NCBI GenBank assembly: GCA_964454645.1
Contig: CAYVTM010000003.1
Span: 229,683-293,682 of the forward strand
Direction: 5' to 3'
DNA from: CAYVTM01 sp964454645
GTDB lineage: Bacteria; Bacteroidota; Bacteroidia; Sphingobacteriales; Sphingobacteriaceae
Length of the DNA stretch: 64,000 bases
Part shown: piece by piece, positions 42,632 through 51,151 of the stretch
How positions within the stretch are numbered: position 1 is the stretch's first letter
Layout of the letters: each line of letters opens with the position of its first letter
The notes under the pieces: generated by a model
Told to the model about the DNA's origin: nothing
The model's input: only the letters and a program-made list of their open reading frames with translations
The model's database searches: none
Program-made: the position numbers and the translations under genes

Positions 42632-44266
42632 TTACTGTTTCAGATCCACACGTTTCAAATCCAATAGATTCAGGGCATTGCTGCTCAATCCCTGAACATA
42701 GTTATGTATTAAGCGAACCGATTGGTCATAATATAAAATAACCATGGGCGATTCGTCCATTACCAATTGGTCCATCTCCCGATACAATGCGAAACGAATA
42801 GAATCGTTGCTCTCATGAAAAGTTTTTTCAAAAAGTTCATCGAATTTTTTATTCGAAAAATGCGTGTAGTTGGGGCCTGCCGGAGTAAAATTCCCGGTAT
42901 AAAAAACGGCTAAATAATTTTCTGCATCCGGGTAATCCGCAATCCAGGAGCCTCTGAAAAAATTCACATTGCTCTTTGTAAACAATTCACGCAGGCTTGT
43001 TCCCTGATGAATTTCAACTTTTGTTTGTATTCCGATAGCATTCAATTCGCTTTGTACATATTCAATCAAGTCGCGGTAAGTAGTCGTGGTATTTATGGTG
43101 ATTACTCCTAAACCCCTGCCATTCGGGAAGCCTGCTTCTGCTAATAATTGCCTTGCCTTTGCCGGTTGATAAGAATATCCTTTCACACTTTCCAGGCTAA
43201 AACCCGGCATTCCTGTAGGTACAAAGCCTGCATGACCGGGAATCCCTATTCCGTTTTGTAAATAGCGAATCATTTTTTCTTTGTCAATTGCATAATTGAT
43301 TGCCTGGCGTATTTTTTTATATTTCAAAGGGCTATTCTGTACTATTTCCAATTCAGGATCGACAAGCATTCCTAAATATTCGGTATTCAAATACGGTGAA
43401 ACAGATAATTGAAAACGCCCTTGGTATTTCGATTGCAGATGCCCCGATTTGGTTAAGATATCATCCCGATAACTTCCATCTATACCTGAAAAGAAGTCGA
43501 GGTTCTGTTTTAAGAATTCCAGAAAGGCAGTTTGCTTATCACTGATGAAACCGATTTTTACGGCATCTAAATAGGGAAGTTGCAGCCCTTGATCTTTTTC
43601 AAAATAATTTTCATTTTTCAGAAATACCATTACCTCCGATTCTTTCCAATACTTAAATTGAAAGGGGCCTGTGCCGATAGGGTGATTCCGGAAATCTTTT
43701 CCGTAATATTCGGTAATTTCATGCGGAACAATAGAGCAATATTGAATACTTAATAAAGCTGTAAAGGCAGGGAAGGGTTTGCTTAAGGTAATTTGAACGA
43801 TGCTGTCGTTGATGCTTTGAAAAGCTTCAGGGCCGCTTACTTTATCGTTAAAAATCCAGGCCCCCGAAGAAGCCGTCTTCGGGTCGATGATTCTGCGAAA
43901 GCTATACACCACATCCGAAGCAATTACTTTTCGCCCTTTGCCTGATTCAAATAATTCATGATCGTGGAAATAAACATCATCCCTTAAATGAAAAGTATAA
44001 ACATGTCCGTCTTCTGATACATCCCATGATTTTGCAATCGAAGCTTGCACACTTAAATGTGAATCGAGTTGGGTAAGTCCGTTGAAAAGCATATTGACAC
44101 ACCATACATTCATTTGGTTGCGGGCAAATGCCGGGTCGAGAGAAGTTACTCCCACATCAATATTTATTCGAAAAATTTTTTTCGAGGTGTCGGACCCCGC
44201 TTTCTTACAAGTGTTGAGTGCGGATAACAGAAATACTGAAATTAAAAGAAGCAGAATACGTTTCAT
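42632..44266 (-). CDS. ABC transporter substrate-binding lipoprotein, family 5 (peptide/oligopeptide type)
   Basis: 544 aa. A likely lipoprotein signal with Cys20 (SALNTCKKAG, an imperfect lipobox). The SBP_bac_5 signature is present: KSWDVSEDGHVYTFHLRDDV followed by YFHD, and then SDVVYSFRRIIDP, PIGTGPFQFKYW and KIRQAINYAIDKEKMIRYL. It binds peptides or similar solutes on the periplasmic side of the inner membrane. No permease or ATPase genes adjoin, so it works with a transporter encoded elsewhere, if any. It ends two bases from the leuS stop. Confidence 0.88.
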   Translation of the reverse strand: MKRILLLLISVFLLSALNTCKKAGSDTSKKIFRINIDVGVTSLDPAFARNQMNVWCVNMLFNGLTQLDSHLSVQASIAKSWDVSEDGHVYTFHLRDDVYFHDHELFESGKGRKVIASDVVYSFRRIIDPKTASSGAWIFNDKVSGPEAFQSINDSIVQITLSKPFPAFTALLSIQYCSIVPHEITEYYGKDFRNHPIGTGPFQFKYWKESEVMVFLKNENYFEKDQGLQLPYLDAVKIGFISDKQTAFLEFLKQNLDFFSGIDGSYRDDILTKSGHLQSKYQGRFQLSVSPYLNTEYLGMLVDPELEIVQNSPLKYKKIRQAINYAIDKEKMIRYLQNGIGIPGHAGFVPTGMPGFSLESVKGYSYQPAKARQLLAEAGFPNGRGLGVITINTTTTYRDLIEYVQSELNAIGIQTKVEIHQGTSLRELFTKSNVNFFRGSWIADYPDAENYLAVFYTGNFTPAGPNYTHFSNKKFDELFEKTFHESNDSIRFALYREMDQLVMDESPMVILYYDQSVRLIHNYVQGLSSNALNLLDLKRVDLKQ

Positions 44267-44282
44267 CCTTTAGTGATATTCA

Positions 44283-44299
44283 TTACTTTCGCAAAGTAA
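44283..44299. promoter_or_regulatory. Inverted repeat at the start of the BtuF-like gene
   Basis: TTACTTT-CGC-AAAGTAA, a perfect 7-bp inverted repeat between the divergent genes at 44266 and 44309. It includes TACTTTCG, one mismatch from the TAnnTTTG -7 box, so it could be an operator overlapping the promoter. Confidence 0.4.
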
Positions 44300-44308
44300 A
44301 TTAATAAA

Positions 44309-45244
44309 ATGGGGAATAAAAAAGTAGTTTCATTATTACCCTCAGCAAGCGAAATAATAGTTCTGTTGGGAATTGAAGAGTATTTAATCGGGCGTTCGCA
44401 CGAATGCGATTTCCCCGAAAGTATAATCCATCTTCCGGTATGTACGAAAAGTTTGATCGATTCAGATGCATCTTCATCACAAATCGATGTGGAAGTAAAG
44501 GAGCGTTTGAGTAAAGCATTATCGGTATATGAAGTGGATATCCCGCTTTTAAAATCATTACAACCCGATATTATCCTTACACAAGATCAATGCAAGGCAT
44601 GTGCGGTACATCCCGATGATTTAAAAAAATATCTGCTTGAAGAAATAAATCATCCTTTGGAAATAGTGTCCCTGCATCCGAATTCATTGGAAACTATTTT
44701 TGAAGACATGCAAAATATAGGAGATCTGCTGAATCGCAGTGCTGAAGCTAATAAGCAGATAGAGGAGCTTCGGGAACGTGCAGAACTCATTTGTCACAAA
44801 GTGAAGTTTGTAAAAACAAAAGCTCGGGTGGCTTGCATCGAATGGCTTGATCCGATTATGACAGCAGGTAACTGGACTCCGGAGTTAATTGATATGGCGG
44901 GAGGTATTCCGGTTTTGGCAGAAAAACAAGAGCATTCGAAATATAAAACTATGCAAGAGCTTCTGGAAGAAGATCCCGATATTTTGCTGATTGCTCCTTG
45001 TGGTTTTACAATTGAACGAACCTTATCGGAAATGCATTTACTCACACAACACCCCGAATGGAAAAAGCTAAGGGCCGTTCAGAAAGAGGAGGTTTATATT
45101 GCTGATGGAAACGCATATTTCAACCGCCCCGGACCACGTATTATCGATAGTATCGAAATATTGGCAGAAATTATTCAGGCTAATCAATTTTACTATGGCC
45201 TGGAAAACCATGCCTGGATAAAATGGAATCCTAAAACTGAATAA
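44309..45244 (+). CDS. Cobalamin-binding/BtuF-like substrate-binding domain protein without signal peptide
   Basis: 311 aa with the class III periplasmic-binding fold: VVSLLPSASEIIVLLGIEEY and LIGRSHECDFP, PDIILTQDQC, VACIEWLDPIMTAGNWTPEL, DMAGGIPVL and the C-terminal NRPGPRIIDSIEILAEII. These match the BtuF/cobalamin ABC-binding family. No signal peptide or lipobox is present, since the protein starts directly with the first beta strand, so it is predicted cytosolic and not an import receptor. Cytosolic members of this subgroup are known but their role is unclear. Its end overlaps the convergent FMN reductase gene by 14 bases. Confidence 0.8.
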   Translation: MGNKKVVSLLPSASEIIVLLGIEEYLIGRSHECDFPESIIHLPVCTKSLIDSDASSSQIDVEVKERLSKALSVYEVDIPLLKSLQPDIILTQDQCKACAVHPDDLKKYLLEEINHPLEIVSLHPNSLETIFEDMQNIGDLLNRSAEANKQIEELRERAELICHKVKFVKTKARVACIEWLDPIMTAGNWTPELIDMAGGIPVLAEKQEHSKYKTMQELLEEDPDILLIAPCGFTIERTLSEMHLLTQHPEWKKLRAVQKEEVYIADGNAYFNRPGPRIIDSIEILAEIIQANQFYYGLENHAWIKWNPKTE

Positions 45245-45752
45245 ATTTATCCGTTTGTAAATGCACATGCCGCAAAACATCTTCTTTAAATAAATTGGGG
45301 TCATCGTCTAACTCTCTGGAGATATAGGGGATATGAACTTTGTAAGCCAATACATGGGTGCCCAGATAATTACAAACGCCTGTGAAGTGTTCAATACCGC
45401 GAATGTTGCCGTATTTCCCGTTGGAAATACCGACCAAAGCTGCTTTTTTATCGCGGAAGCTTTCGGGGTATTTACATTTATCGATAAATAATTTCAGTAT
45501 TCCGGGGAAACTTCCATTATACTCGGGTATAACAAATAAAAATTTAGAAGTAGCAGAAACTAAATCCTGAATTTCCTGGAACGCTTTGTATTCTTTTCCG
45601 TATAGGGCATTATCAGCAAGTCCGGGAGGAAGGCTTTCTAATGAAAGTAGCTCTGTTTCAAAGCCTTTGCTTTTCAGCTCTTTTTGATAATATTTTGAAA
45701 CCCGGAGAGTGTTGCTATGAGGGCGGTTTGTGGACGCAAGGATTGTGTACAT
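45231..45752 (-). CDS. NAD(P)H-dependent FMN reductase family protein
   Basis: 173 aa flavodoxin-like domain. The FMN phosphate loop is STNRPHSNTLRVSKYY (residues 8-23), and the FMN isoalloxazine contact region is FVIPEYNGSFPGILKLFIDK. Both are typical of the NADPH-dependent FMN reductase (azoreductase/ArsH/SsuE-like) family. It probably reduces flavins or quinones in the cytosol. It is a single gene, divergent from parA across a 172-base interval with no clear structure, and convergent and overlapping with the BtuF-like gene. Confidence 0.85.
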   Translation of the reverse strand: MYTILASTNRPHSNTLRVSKYYQKELKSKGFETELLSLESLPPGLADNALYGKEYKAFQEIQDLVSATSKFLFVIPEYNGSFPGILKLFIDKCKYPESFRDKKAALVGISNGKYGNIRGIEHFTGVCNYLGTHVLAYKVHIPYISRELDDDPNLFKEDVLRHVHLQTDKFIQF

Positions 45753-45924
45753 GCTGATATAAAAGACTTTAGAAGTATAACGAGATTGCTTTCTAAATGT
45801 TTAAAAGATTTGTATTTTAGCGATTCTGTAAAGAACCTAAAATTTGGCGGAAAATGCTAATTAATGCTCATATTTGGTTCAGAATTTTTTATAATAAGCA
45901 CACATACAAAAAACATAGCTTTCA

Positions 45925-46740
45925 ATGGGTAAGATTATCGCACTGGCAAATCAAAAAGGAGGGGTTGGAAAAACAACTTCATCCATCAATCTTGCAGCAA
46001 GTTTAGCTGTATTGGAATACAAAACATTATTGGTGGATGCTGATCCTCAGGCAAATGCAACATCAGGAATTGGTTTTGATCCGAGAGAGATTAAAGCAAG
46101 TATTTACGAATGTATTATTAATAATCTGGATCCTCGGGAAGCAATTATCGAAACAAGTACCCCGAATTTAGATTTATTACCTGCTCATATCGACCTCGTA
46201 GGAGCTGAGATTGAGATGATTAATCTGCCCGAACGTGAACACAAAATGAAAGAAGTGTTTGCAAAGGTGGTTGATAAATACGACTTTGTCATTATCGACT
46301 GTTCACCTTCATTGGGTTTAATTACCATTAATGCACTTACGGCTGCTGATTCGGTCATAGTACCTGTACAATGCGAGTACTTCGCTCTGGAAGGGTTAGG
46401 AAAATTGTTGAACACAATCAAAATTGTACAATCGCGTTTAAATCCCGAATTACAAATCGAGGGAATTTTATTAACCATGTATGATGTCCGTTTACGTTTG
46501 TCGAATCAGGTTGTTGAAGAGGTGAAAACACATTTTCAGGATTTGGTATTCGACACCATTATTCAACGAAATACACGCCTTAGTGAAGCGCCGAGTTTCG
46601 GAGTGTCTGTAATCATGCATGATGCCAGCAGTAAGGGAGCAATCAATTATTTGAATTTAGCGAAAGAGATCTTATATAAGAACGGATTGAGTACGGAGGA
46701 ATTTGTTCCTGCTGATACAAACCACGATAATCAGAATTAA
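45925..46740 (+). CDS. parA: Chromosome partitioning ATPase ParA
   Basis: 271 aa (Soj type). The deviant Walker A KGGVGKTT is at 11-18, preceded by IIALANQ, with Walker A' VDADPQANATSGIG and Walker B FVIIDCSPSLGLITINAL. DNA-bound ATP dimers move ParB-parS complexes and so segregate the origin region. It is followed after two bases by parB. The pair suggests that the chromosome origin could be within reach of this window, but no parS or dnaA boxes are seen here. Confidence 0.95.
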   Translation: MGKIIALANQKGGVGKTTSSINLAASLAVLEYKTLLVDADPQANATSGIGFDPREIKASIYECIINNLDPREAIIETSTPNLDLLPAHIDLVGAEIEMINLPEREHKMKEVFAKVVDKYDFVIIDCSPSLGLITINALTAADSVIVPVQCEYFALEGLGKLLNTIKIVQSRLNPELQIEGILLTMYDVRLRLSNQVVEEVKTHFQDLVFDTIIQRNTRLSEAPSFGVSVIMHDASSKGAINYLNLAKEILYKNGLSTEEFVPADTNHDNQN

Positions 46741-46742
46741 TT

Positions 46743-47645
46743 ATGAGCAGTGCAGTAAAAAGAAATGCCTTGGGGAAAGGTTTAGGTGCTTTATTAAGTG
46801 ATAAAGATGCCGTACCTGTAAAATCAGATGTTGTTGGCTCTTCTCCTGCAAGCGCAAGTAATATCGGAATGATTCCTATCGGTCAGATTGAAGCAAACCC
46901 ATATCAGCCGAGAAATCATTTTGAAGAAGAAGCTTTATATGAACTGGCAGATTCGATTCGCGTGCAAGGGATTATTCAACCTTTAACAGTTCGTCGTTTA
47001 AGCGCCAATGCTTACCAGTTGATTTCCGGGGAGCGCAGGTTACGTGCGAGTAAATTGGCCGGACTTAAAGAGGTGCCTGCATACATACGTACTGCTAATG
47101 ACCAGGAAATGCTGGAGATGGCATTGATCGAAAATATTCAACGTGAAAATTTGAATGCTATTGAAGTAGCAATCAGCTTTCAAAGGATGGTTGATGAATG
47201 TTCATTGAAACAGGAAGAGTTAGGCGACCGTGTCGGAAAGAACCGCTCTACGGTTACCAATTATTTACGACTTTTGAAATTACCTCCGGTTATTCAGGCT
47301 GCTATCCGCGATCAGAAAATTTCTATGGGACATGCACGCGCAATGATCAGCATAGAGGATGTTGATGCACAATTATATGTATTCAATGAAATTCTTTCGA
47401 AAGAACTTTCAGTACGTAAAGTAGAAGAGTTGGTGCGTATGATGGGTACAAAAACAAAGCCTGAAGCAGCGACTAAAACCAATACCCAATTAGCATACGA
47501 GTATCAAAAAATACAAGACGATTTATCATCGAAGTTTGGTTCCAAAGTAATCGTAAAAACCGATGAGAAAGGAAAAGGATCTATCCAGATTCCGTTTCTG
47601 TCGAATGATGATTTGAATCGCATACTGGAAATGTTCGACTGGTAA
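46743..47645 (+). CDS. parB: Chromosome partitioning protein ParB
   Basis: 300 aa. It starts KRNALGKGLGALLSD, the ParA-stimulating N-terminal motif. The CTPase/ParB-N domain follows (IEANPYQPRNHF, LISGERRLRASKLAG with the GERRxRA motif), then ENIQRENLNAIE, then the HTH domain (LGDRVGKNRSTVTNYLRLLK) and a C-terminal dimerisation segment. It binds parS and loads as a CTP-dependent clamp. The gene follows parA after two bases and precedes the DUF5683 gene after 18 bases. Confidence 0.96.
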   Translation: MSSAVKRNALGKGLGALLSDKDAVPVKSDVVGSSPASASNIGMIPIGQIEANPYQPRNHFEEEALYELADSIRVQGIIQPLTVRRLSANAYQLISGERRLRASKLAGLKEVPAYIRTANDQEMLEMALIENIQRENLNAIEVAISFQRMVDECSLKQEELGDRVGKNRSTVTNYLRLLKLPPVIQAAIRDQKISMGHARAMISIEDVDAQLYVFNEILSKELSVRKVEELVRMMGTKTKPEAATKTNTQLAYEYQKIQDDLSSKFGSKVIVKTDEKGKGSIQIPFLSNDDLNRILEMFDW

Positions 47646-47663
47646 TCGGTTTTATTCTTATAC

Positions 47664-48230
47664 ATGCGTGTACTTCTTTTTTTTATAACGCTTTTGATCC
47701 TTTGCCTGAATGTAAATGCTATTGCACAAACATCCGGCAACACGAATACTATTGTATTAAAAAAACACTCTCCCAAACGTGCTGCTAATATGTCGGCATT
47801 AGTGCCGGGATTGGGACAGGTGTATAATAAGCAGTATTATAAAGTGCCGATTATCTATGCCGGAGGTGTGGCATTGGTGTATTCCATGGCTTGGAACAAT
47901 CGTCAATACAATAAATACTTAGATGCTTTTAAACTCGATTCGGATACTTCGGCTTCTACAAACAGCCAGTTTGCAGGTGTTTATTCGGTAAATAATTTAA
48001 TTGTTTTGAAAGACTATTACCGGCGTAATCGTGATTTATCGGCAATTGTATTGGTTTTATTATATACTGCAAATATTATCGATGCCTATGTATATGGGCA
48101 TTTTTATAATTTTGATGTAAGTGATGACCTGAGTTTAAAGGTCAATCCGTATATTGCTCCTATGCCTAATCGTGGTTTGGGCTTGCAACATGCAACCGGA
48201 GTAAGTTTAACGCTCAGCTTTAAAAAATGA
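47664..48230 (+). CDS. DUF5683 family membrane-associated protein
   Basis: 188 aa. Signal peptide (LCLNVNAIAQ, about 1-21). The motif KRAANMSALVPGLGQVYNKQ followed by YYKVPIIYAGGVALVYSM (about 35-72) is the DUF5683 signature (a GLGQ-YN pattern with a hydrophobic segment), and a second hydrophobic segment lies at about 126-142 (LSAIVLVLLYTANIIDAYVY). The family is conserved behind parB in Bacteroidota. No function is known to me. Its stop overlaps the dapB start by 4 bases (ATGA), so the two are translationally coupled. Confidence 0.85.
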   Translation: MRVLLFFITLLILCLNVNAIAQTSGNTNTIVLKKHSPKRAANMSALVPGLGQVYNKQYYKVPIIYAGGVALVYSMAWNNRQYNKYLDAFKLDSDTSASTNSQFAGVYSVNNLIVLKDYYRRNRDLSAIVLVLLYTANIIDAYVYGHFYNFDVSDDLSLKVNPYIAPMPNRGLGLQHATGVSLTLSFKK

Positions 48231-48973
48231 AAATTGCATTAATCGGATACGGAAAAATGGGTAAGGAAATCGAAAGTATTGCGCTCTCGAAAGGTCATGA
48301 GATTGTATTGAAAATTGATAAAGATACACATGCCGGTTTTAATAAAGAGAATTTGCAGAAAGCCGATGTTGCAATCGAATTCAGTACGCCTCATTCTGTT
48401 CTTGATAATATTTACACTTGTTTCGAAGCGAATATACCTGTCGTAGTTGGAACAACCGGATGGTATGAAAAATTTGAAGAGGTAAAATTAAAATGTAAAG
48501 AAAAGAACCAGTCATTGTTTTATGCTACAAATTACAGTATTGGCGTAAATCTGTTTTTTCATCTCAATAAGAAACTGGCAGCGATGATGAAAAAATATTC
48601 ATATGAGATCAGCATGGACGAGATTCATCATACACAAAAACTCGATGCCCCAAGCGGAACCGCTATTACTCTGGCAGAAGGAATTATTCAGGAGAATCCC
48701 TCGAAAAGTAATTGGATAAATAAGATTGTTACAGAAAAAGACTCTGCCATTGATACGAACCTTCAATCAAATGAGTTAATTATTCGTTCATACCGCGAAG
48801 ATCAGGTACCCGGAACACATACTGTTTATTATAATTCAGCAGTTGATCGGATCAGTATATCGCATGTCGCGCATAATCGAAAAGGATTTGCGGCAGGCGC
48901 TTTATCGGCTGCGGAATGGCTCATCGGAAAAAAGGGGATTTATACCATGAATGATATGCTATCATTCGAATAA
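48227..48973 (+). CDS. dapB: 4-hydroxy-tetrahydrodipicolinate reductase
   Basis: 248 aa NAD(P)H-dependent enzyme of the lysine/diaminopimelate pathway. The N-terminal Rossmann motif is ALIGYGKMGKEI (4-15). The active-site segment is EIHHTQKLDAPSGTA (132-146) with the catalytic His134/His135 and Lys138. GTTGW at 75-79 is the conserved nucleotide-site loop. The enzyme is slightly shorter than E. coli DapB (273 aa), which is usual for the phylum. It lies in a parA-parB-DUF5683-dapB-lepB run, so it is probably part of an operon for segregation and cell-wall functions. Confidence 0.95.
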   Translation: MKIALIGYGKMGKEIESIALSKGHEIVLKIDKDTHAGFNKENLQKADVAIEFSTPHSVLDNIYTCFEANIPVVVGTTGWYEKFEEVKLKCKEKNQSLFYATNYSIGVNLFFHLNKKLAAMMKKYSYEISMDEIHHTQKLDAPSGTAITLAEGIIQENPSKSNWINKIVTEKDSAIDTNLQSNELIIRSYREDQVPGTHTVYYNSAVDRISISHVAHNRKGFAAGALSAAEWLIGKKGIYTMNDMLSFE

Positions 48974-48999
48974 ACTAAACGTAAACAAGTATTAACAAC

Positions 49000-50097
49000 A
49001 TGAATTGGAAATTCTGGACTAAAAAAAATAAAACGGTAAAAAAGAAAAAGAGTGCAACGCGCGAATGGATCGATGCCTTAGTTTTTGCTGTGATTGCTGC
49101 AACCATTATTCGTGGTTTGTTTATAGAAGCCTTTACCATTCCTACTCCTTCTATGGAGCGTTCTTTATTGGTGGGAGACTTTTTGTTCGTCAGCAAAGTA
49201 AATTACGGAGCAAGGACTCCGGTTACACCATTGGCGTTCCCCTTTGCGCATCATACCATGCCGATTATCGGAACCAAGTCGTATGTAGAATGGATTAAAT
49301 TACCCTATTACCGTTTACCGGGTTTGGGAAAAGTAGAACGCAACGATGTGGTTGTATTTAATTATCCGATGGAAGATTTCCGCCCCATCGATAAACAGGA
49401 AAACTATATCAAACGTTGTGTGGCTATTGCCGGAGATACCCTGCAAATAAAAAATATGCAGGTCTATGTAAATGGAAAAGCAGAAGAAAATCCGCCCGAA
49501 TCACAAAGTAATTATCTGGTTAAAACCGATGGTACCGGATTTAATAAACGTAGCTTAAACGAAATGAATATCTATGAATACGGACGTATATCTGAAGTAG
49601 GGGATTTCGTTTTTACCTTGACAAAAAGCAATGCGGAGAAATTAAAAACTTTTGGAAACGTTCGCAGAATGGAACCGGCATTTCGTCAAAAAGGCCAGTA
49701 TGCTGAATATGTTTTCCCTTACGATCCGGGCTTGTCCTGGAACGAAGATAATTTCGGCCCCTTAATTATCCCATCAAAAGGAATGATCATTGAATTAACA
49801 CCTGTCAATTTTAATATCTATAAACGGGCAATAGAAGTTTATGAAGAAAATAAAGTAGAGATGAAAGACGGTGTAGTATATATCAATGACAGCTTAAGTA
49901 CCTCTTACACTTTTAGAATGGATTATTATTTCATGATGGGAGATAATCGCCACAATTCACTCGACTCGCGTTTCTGGGGTTTCGTCCCAGAAAACAGAAT
50001 CGTTGGAAAGGCTTTATTTATATGGATGTCGTGGGATGCAAATGCCGGCTTCTTGAACAAAATTCGTTGGAACAGATTGTTTAGAGGAATCGAATAA
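49000..50097 (+). CDS. lepB: Signal peptidase I
   Basis: 365 aa membrane-anchored serine protease that removes Sec and Tat signal peptides. One N-terminal helix (about 24-42, IDALVFAVIAATIIRGL) is followed by box B with the catalytic Ser51 (IPTPSMERSLLVGDFLFVSK) and box D with the catalytic Lys near 138 (NYIKRCVAIAGD), then box E MMGDNRHNSLDSRFWG. It has a large insertion in the periplasmic domain (about 165-290) compared with E. coli, as is usual in Bacteroidota. It lies 26 bases after dapB. Confidence 0.96.
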   Translation: MNWKFWTKKNKTVKKKKSATREWIDALVFAVIAATIIRGLFIEAFTIPTPSMERSLLVGDFLFVSKVNYGARTPVTPLAFPFAHHTMPIIGTKSYVEWIKLPYYRLPGLGKVERNDVVVFNYPMEDFRPIDKQENYIKRCVAIAGDTLQIKNMQVYVNGKAEENPPESQSNYLVKTDGTGFNKRSLNEMNIYEYGRISEVGDFVFTLTKSNAEKLKTFGNVRRMEPAFRQKGQYAEYVFPYDPGLSWNEDNFGPLIIPSKGMIIELTPVNFNIYKRAIEVYEENKVEMKDGVVYINDSLSTSYTFRMDYYFMMGDNRHNSLDSRFWGFVPENRIVGKALFIWMSWDANAGFLNKIRWNRLFRGIE

Positions 50098-50113
50098 TAG
50101 CAATACATGGATA

Positions 50114-50713
50114 ATGATTTACGCTTTCAATAATTACATTCCGCTTATTCACGAATCTGCTTATATACATCCTTTGGCTTGTGTTACCGGGAATGTTACG
50201 ATTGGTAAAAATGTATATATCGGCCCGGGAGCTGCAATACGAGGTGATTGGGGAGAGATTATTATTGAGGATGGATGTAATGTCCAGGAAAACTGCACCA
50301 TACACATGTTTCCGGGAACACTGGTAGTGCTGAAAGCTTCGGCACATATCGGACACGGGGCTGTTATTCATGGTGCAACTATTGGCAGAAATGCTTTGAT
50401 AGGAATGAATGCCGTAGTGATGGATGACGTGCAGGTAGGAGACGAATGTATTGTGGGGGCATTGACATTTATTCCGGCAGAAATGATTATTCCGGCAAGG
50501 AAAGTAGTTGTGGGAAACCCGGCAAAAATTATCAAAGATGTAAGTGATGAAATGATTGCATGGAAAACCAGAGGTACGGAATTGTACCAGGAATTACCCG
50601 CCGATTGTTATGCAGGTTTGGTCCCCTGTGAACCGCTCAGATCGCCTGATCCAAACAAACCCGGGCAGCAAGAAGTCTATAAGATATGGAAAAAATCTGC
50701 AAAAGATTCTTAA
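50114..50713 (+). CDS. paaY: PaaY-like hexapeptide-repeat protein (thioesterase/gamma-carbonic-anhydrase family)
   Basis: 199 aa left-handed beta-helix protein. Sequence matches PaaY over its length: ESAYIHPLACVTGNVTIGKN, VYIGPGAAIRGDWGEIIIED, the metal-binding IGHGAVIHGATIGRNALIGM, and MNAVVMDDVQVGDE; the C-terminal helix DEMIAWKTRGTELYQELPAD is also as in PaaY. PaaY hydrolyses dead-end CoA thioesters of the phenylacetate pathway. The neighbouring paaZ supports the assignment. The gene begins a series paaY-YCII-paaZ-enoyl-CoA hydratase on one strand, with a 16-base gap from lepB, so there is no clear separate promoter. Confidence 0.85.
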   Translation: MIYAFNNYIPLIHESAYIHPLACVTGNVTIGKNVYIGPGAAIRGDWGEIIIEDGCNVQENCTIHMFPGTLVVLKASAHIGHGAVIHGATIGRNALIGMNAVVMDDVQVGDECIVGALTFIPAEMIIPARKVVVGNPAKIIKDVSDEMIAWKTRGTELYQELPADCYAGLVPCEPLRSPDPNKPGQQEVYKIWKKSAKDS

Positions 50714-50739
50714 CTTCGAAAAAACAAACCTTATTTAAT

Positions 50740-51144
50740 ATGAAAAAAACACTATTGGTATTCGTGGTACTTTTAACTGCGTACGCATCTGTAAATGCAC
50801 AATCCGGAATTCAGGCAGAAGCTGAGCAAGAACGATTAAAAGATCTTGTCATCGGTCTGTATAATCAGAACCCGGATAGAGATATGCCTGAAGAAGAAAT
50901 GGAAACTTTAATGGCTGAGCATAAGAACTATATGGTTCAGTTGAAAGAAGAAGGGAAAATGCTTATGCAAGGACCTGTTATGGAAAATGAACAGGGTCTT
51001 CTGGTAATGGTTATTTTCAATTCGGAAGATATAGAAGATGTTAAGGGTTTTGCTTCGAAAGATCCGGCAGTAGATGCAGGTTTATTTGTTATAGAGTTTT
51101 ATAAATGGTCGACTAAGCCCGGGGAATGTATTCCTTTAAAATAA
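50740..51144 (+). CDS. YCII-like domain protein with signal peptide
   Basis: 134 aa from the ATG at 50740 (MKKTLLVFVVLLTAYASVNA). A longer frame from 50686 overlaps paaY and lacks a sensible start. The signal peptide ends near residue 20. The mature part EEMETLMAEHKNYMVQLKEE, GKMLMQGPVMENEQGLLVMV and IEDVKGFASKDPAVDAGLFV is the YCII fold with its typical GP segment and a late DP-x2-x(A)GL segment. An exported YCII domain is unusual because the family is mostly cytosolic. It sits between paaY and paaZ, so it may be a pathway accessory protein in the periplasm. Confidence 0.75.
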   Translation: MKKTLLVFVVLLTAYASVNAQSGIQAEAEQERLKDLVIGLYNQNPDRDMPEEEMETLMAEHKNYMVQLKEEGKMLMQGPVMENEQGLLVMVIFNSEDIEDVKGFASKDPAVDAGLFVIEFYKWSTKPGECIPLK

Positions 51145-51151
51145 AATCAGA

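Noticed and set aside
45753..45924. Replication origin or parS sites near parA-parB
   Set aside because: No GTTNCACGTGAAAC-type palindrome or cluster of DnaA boxes was found in the window.
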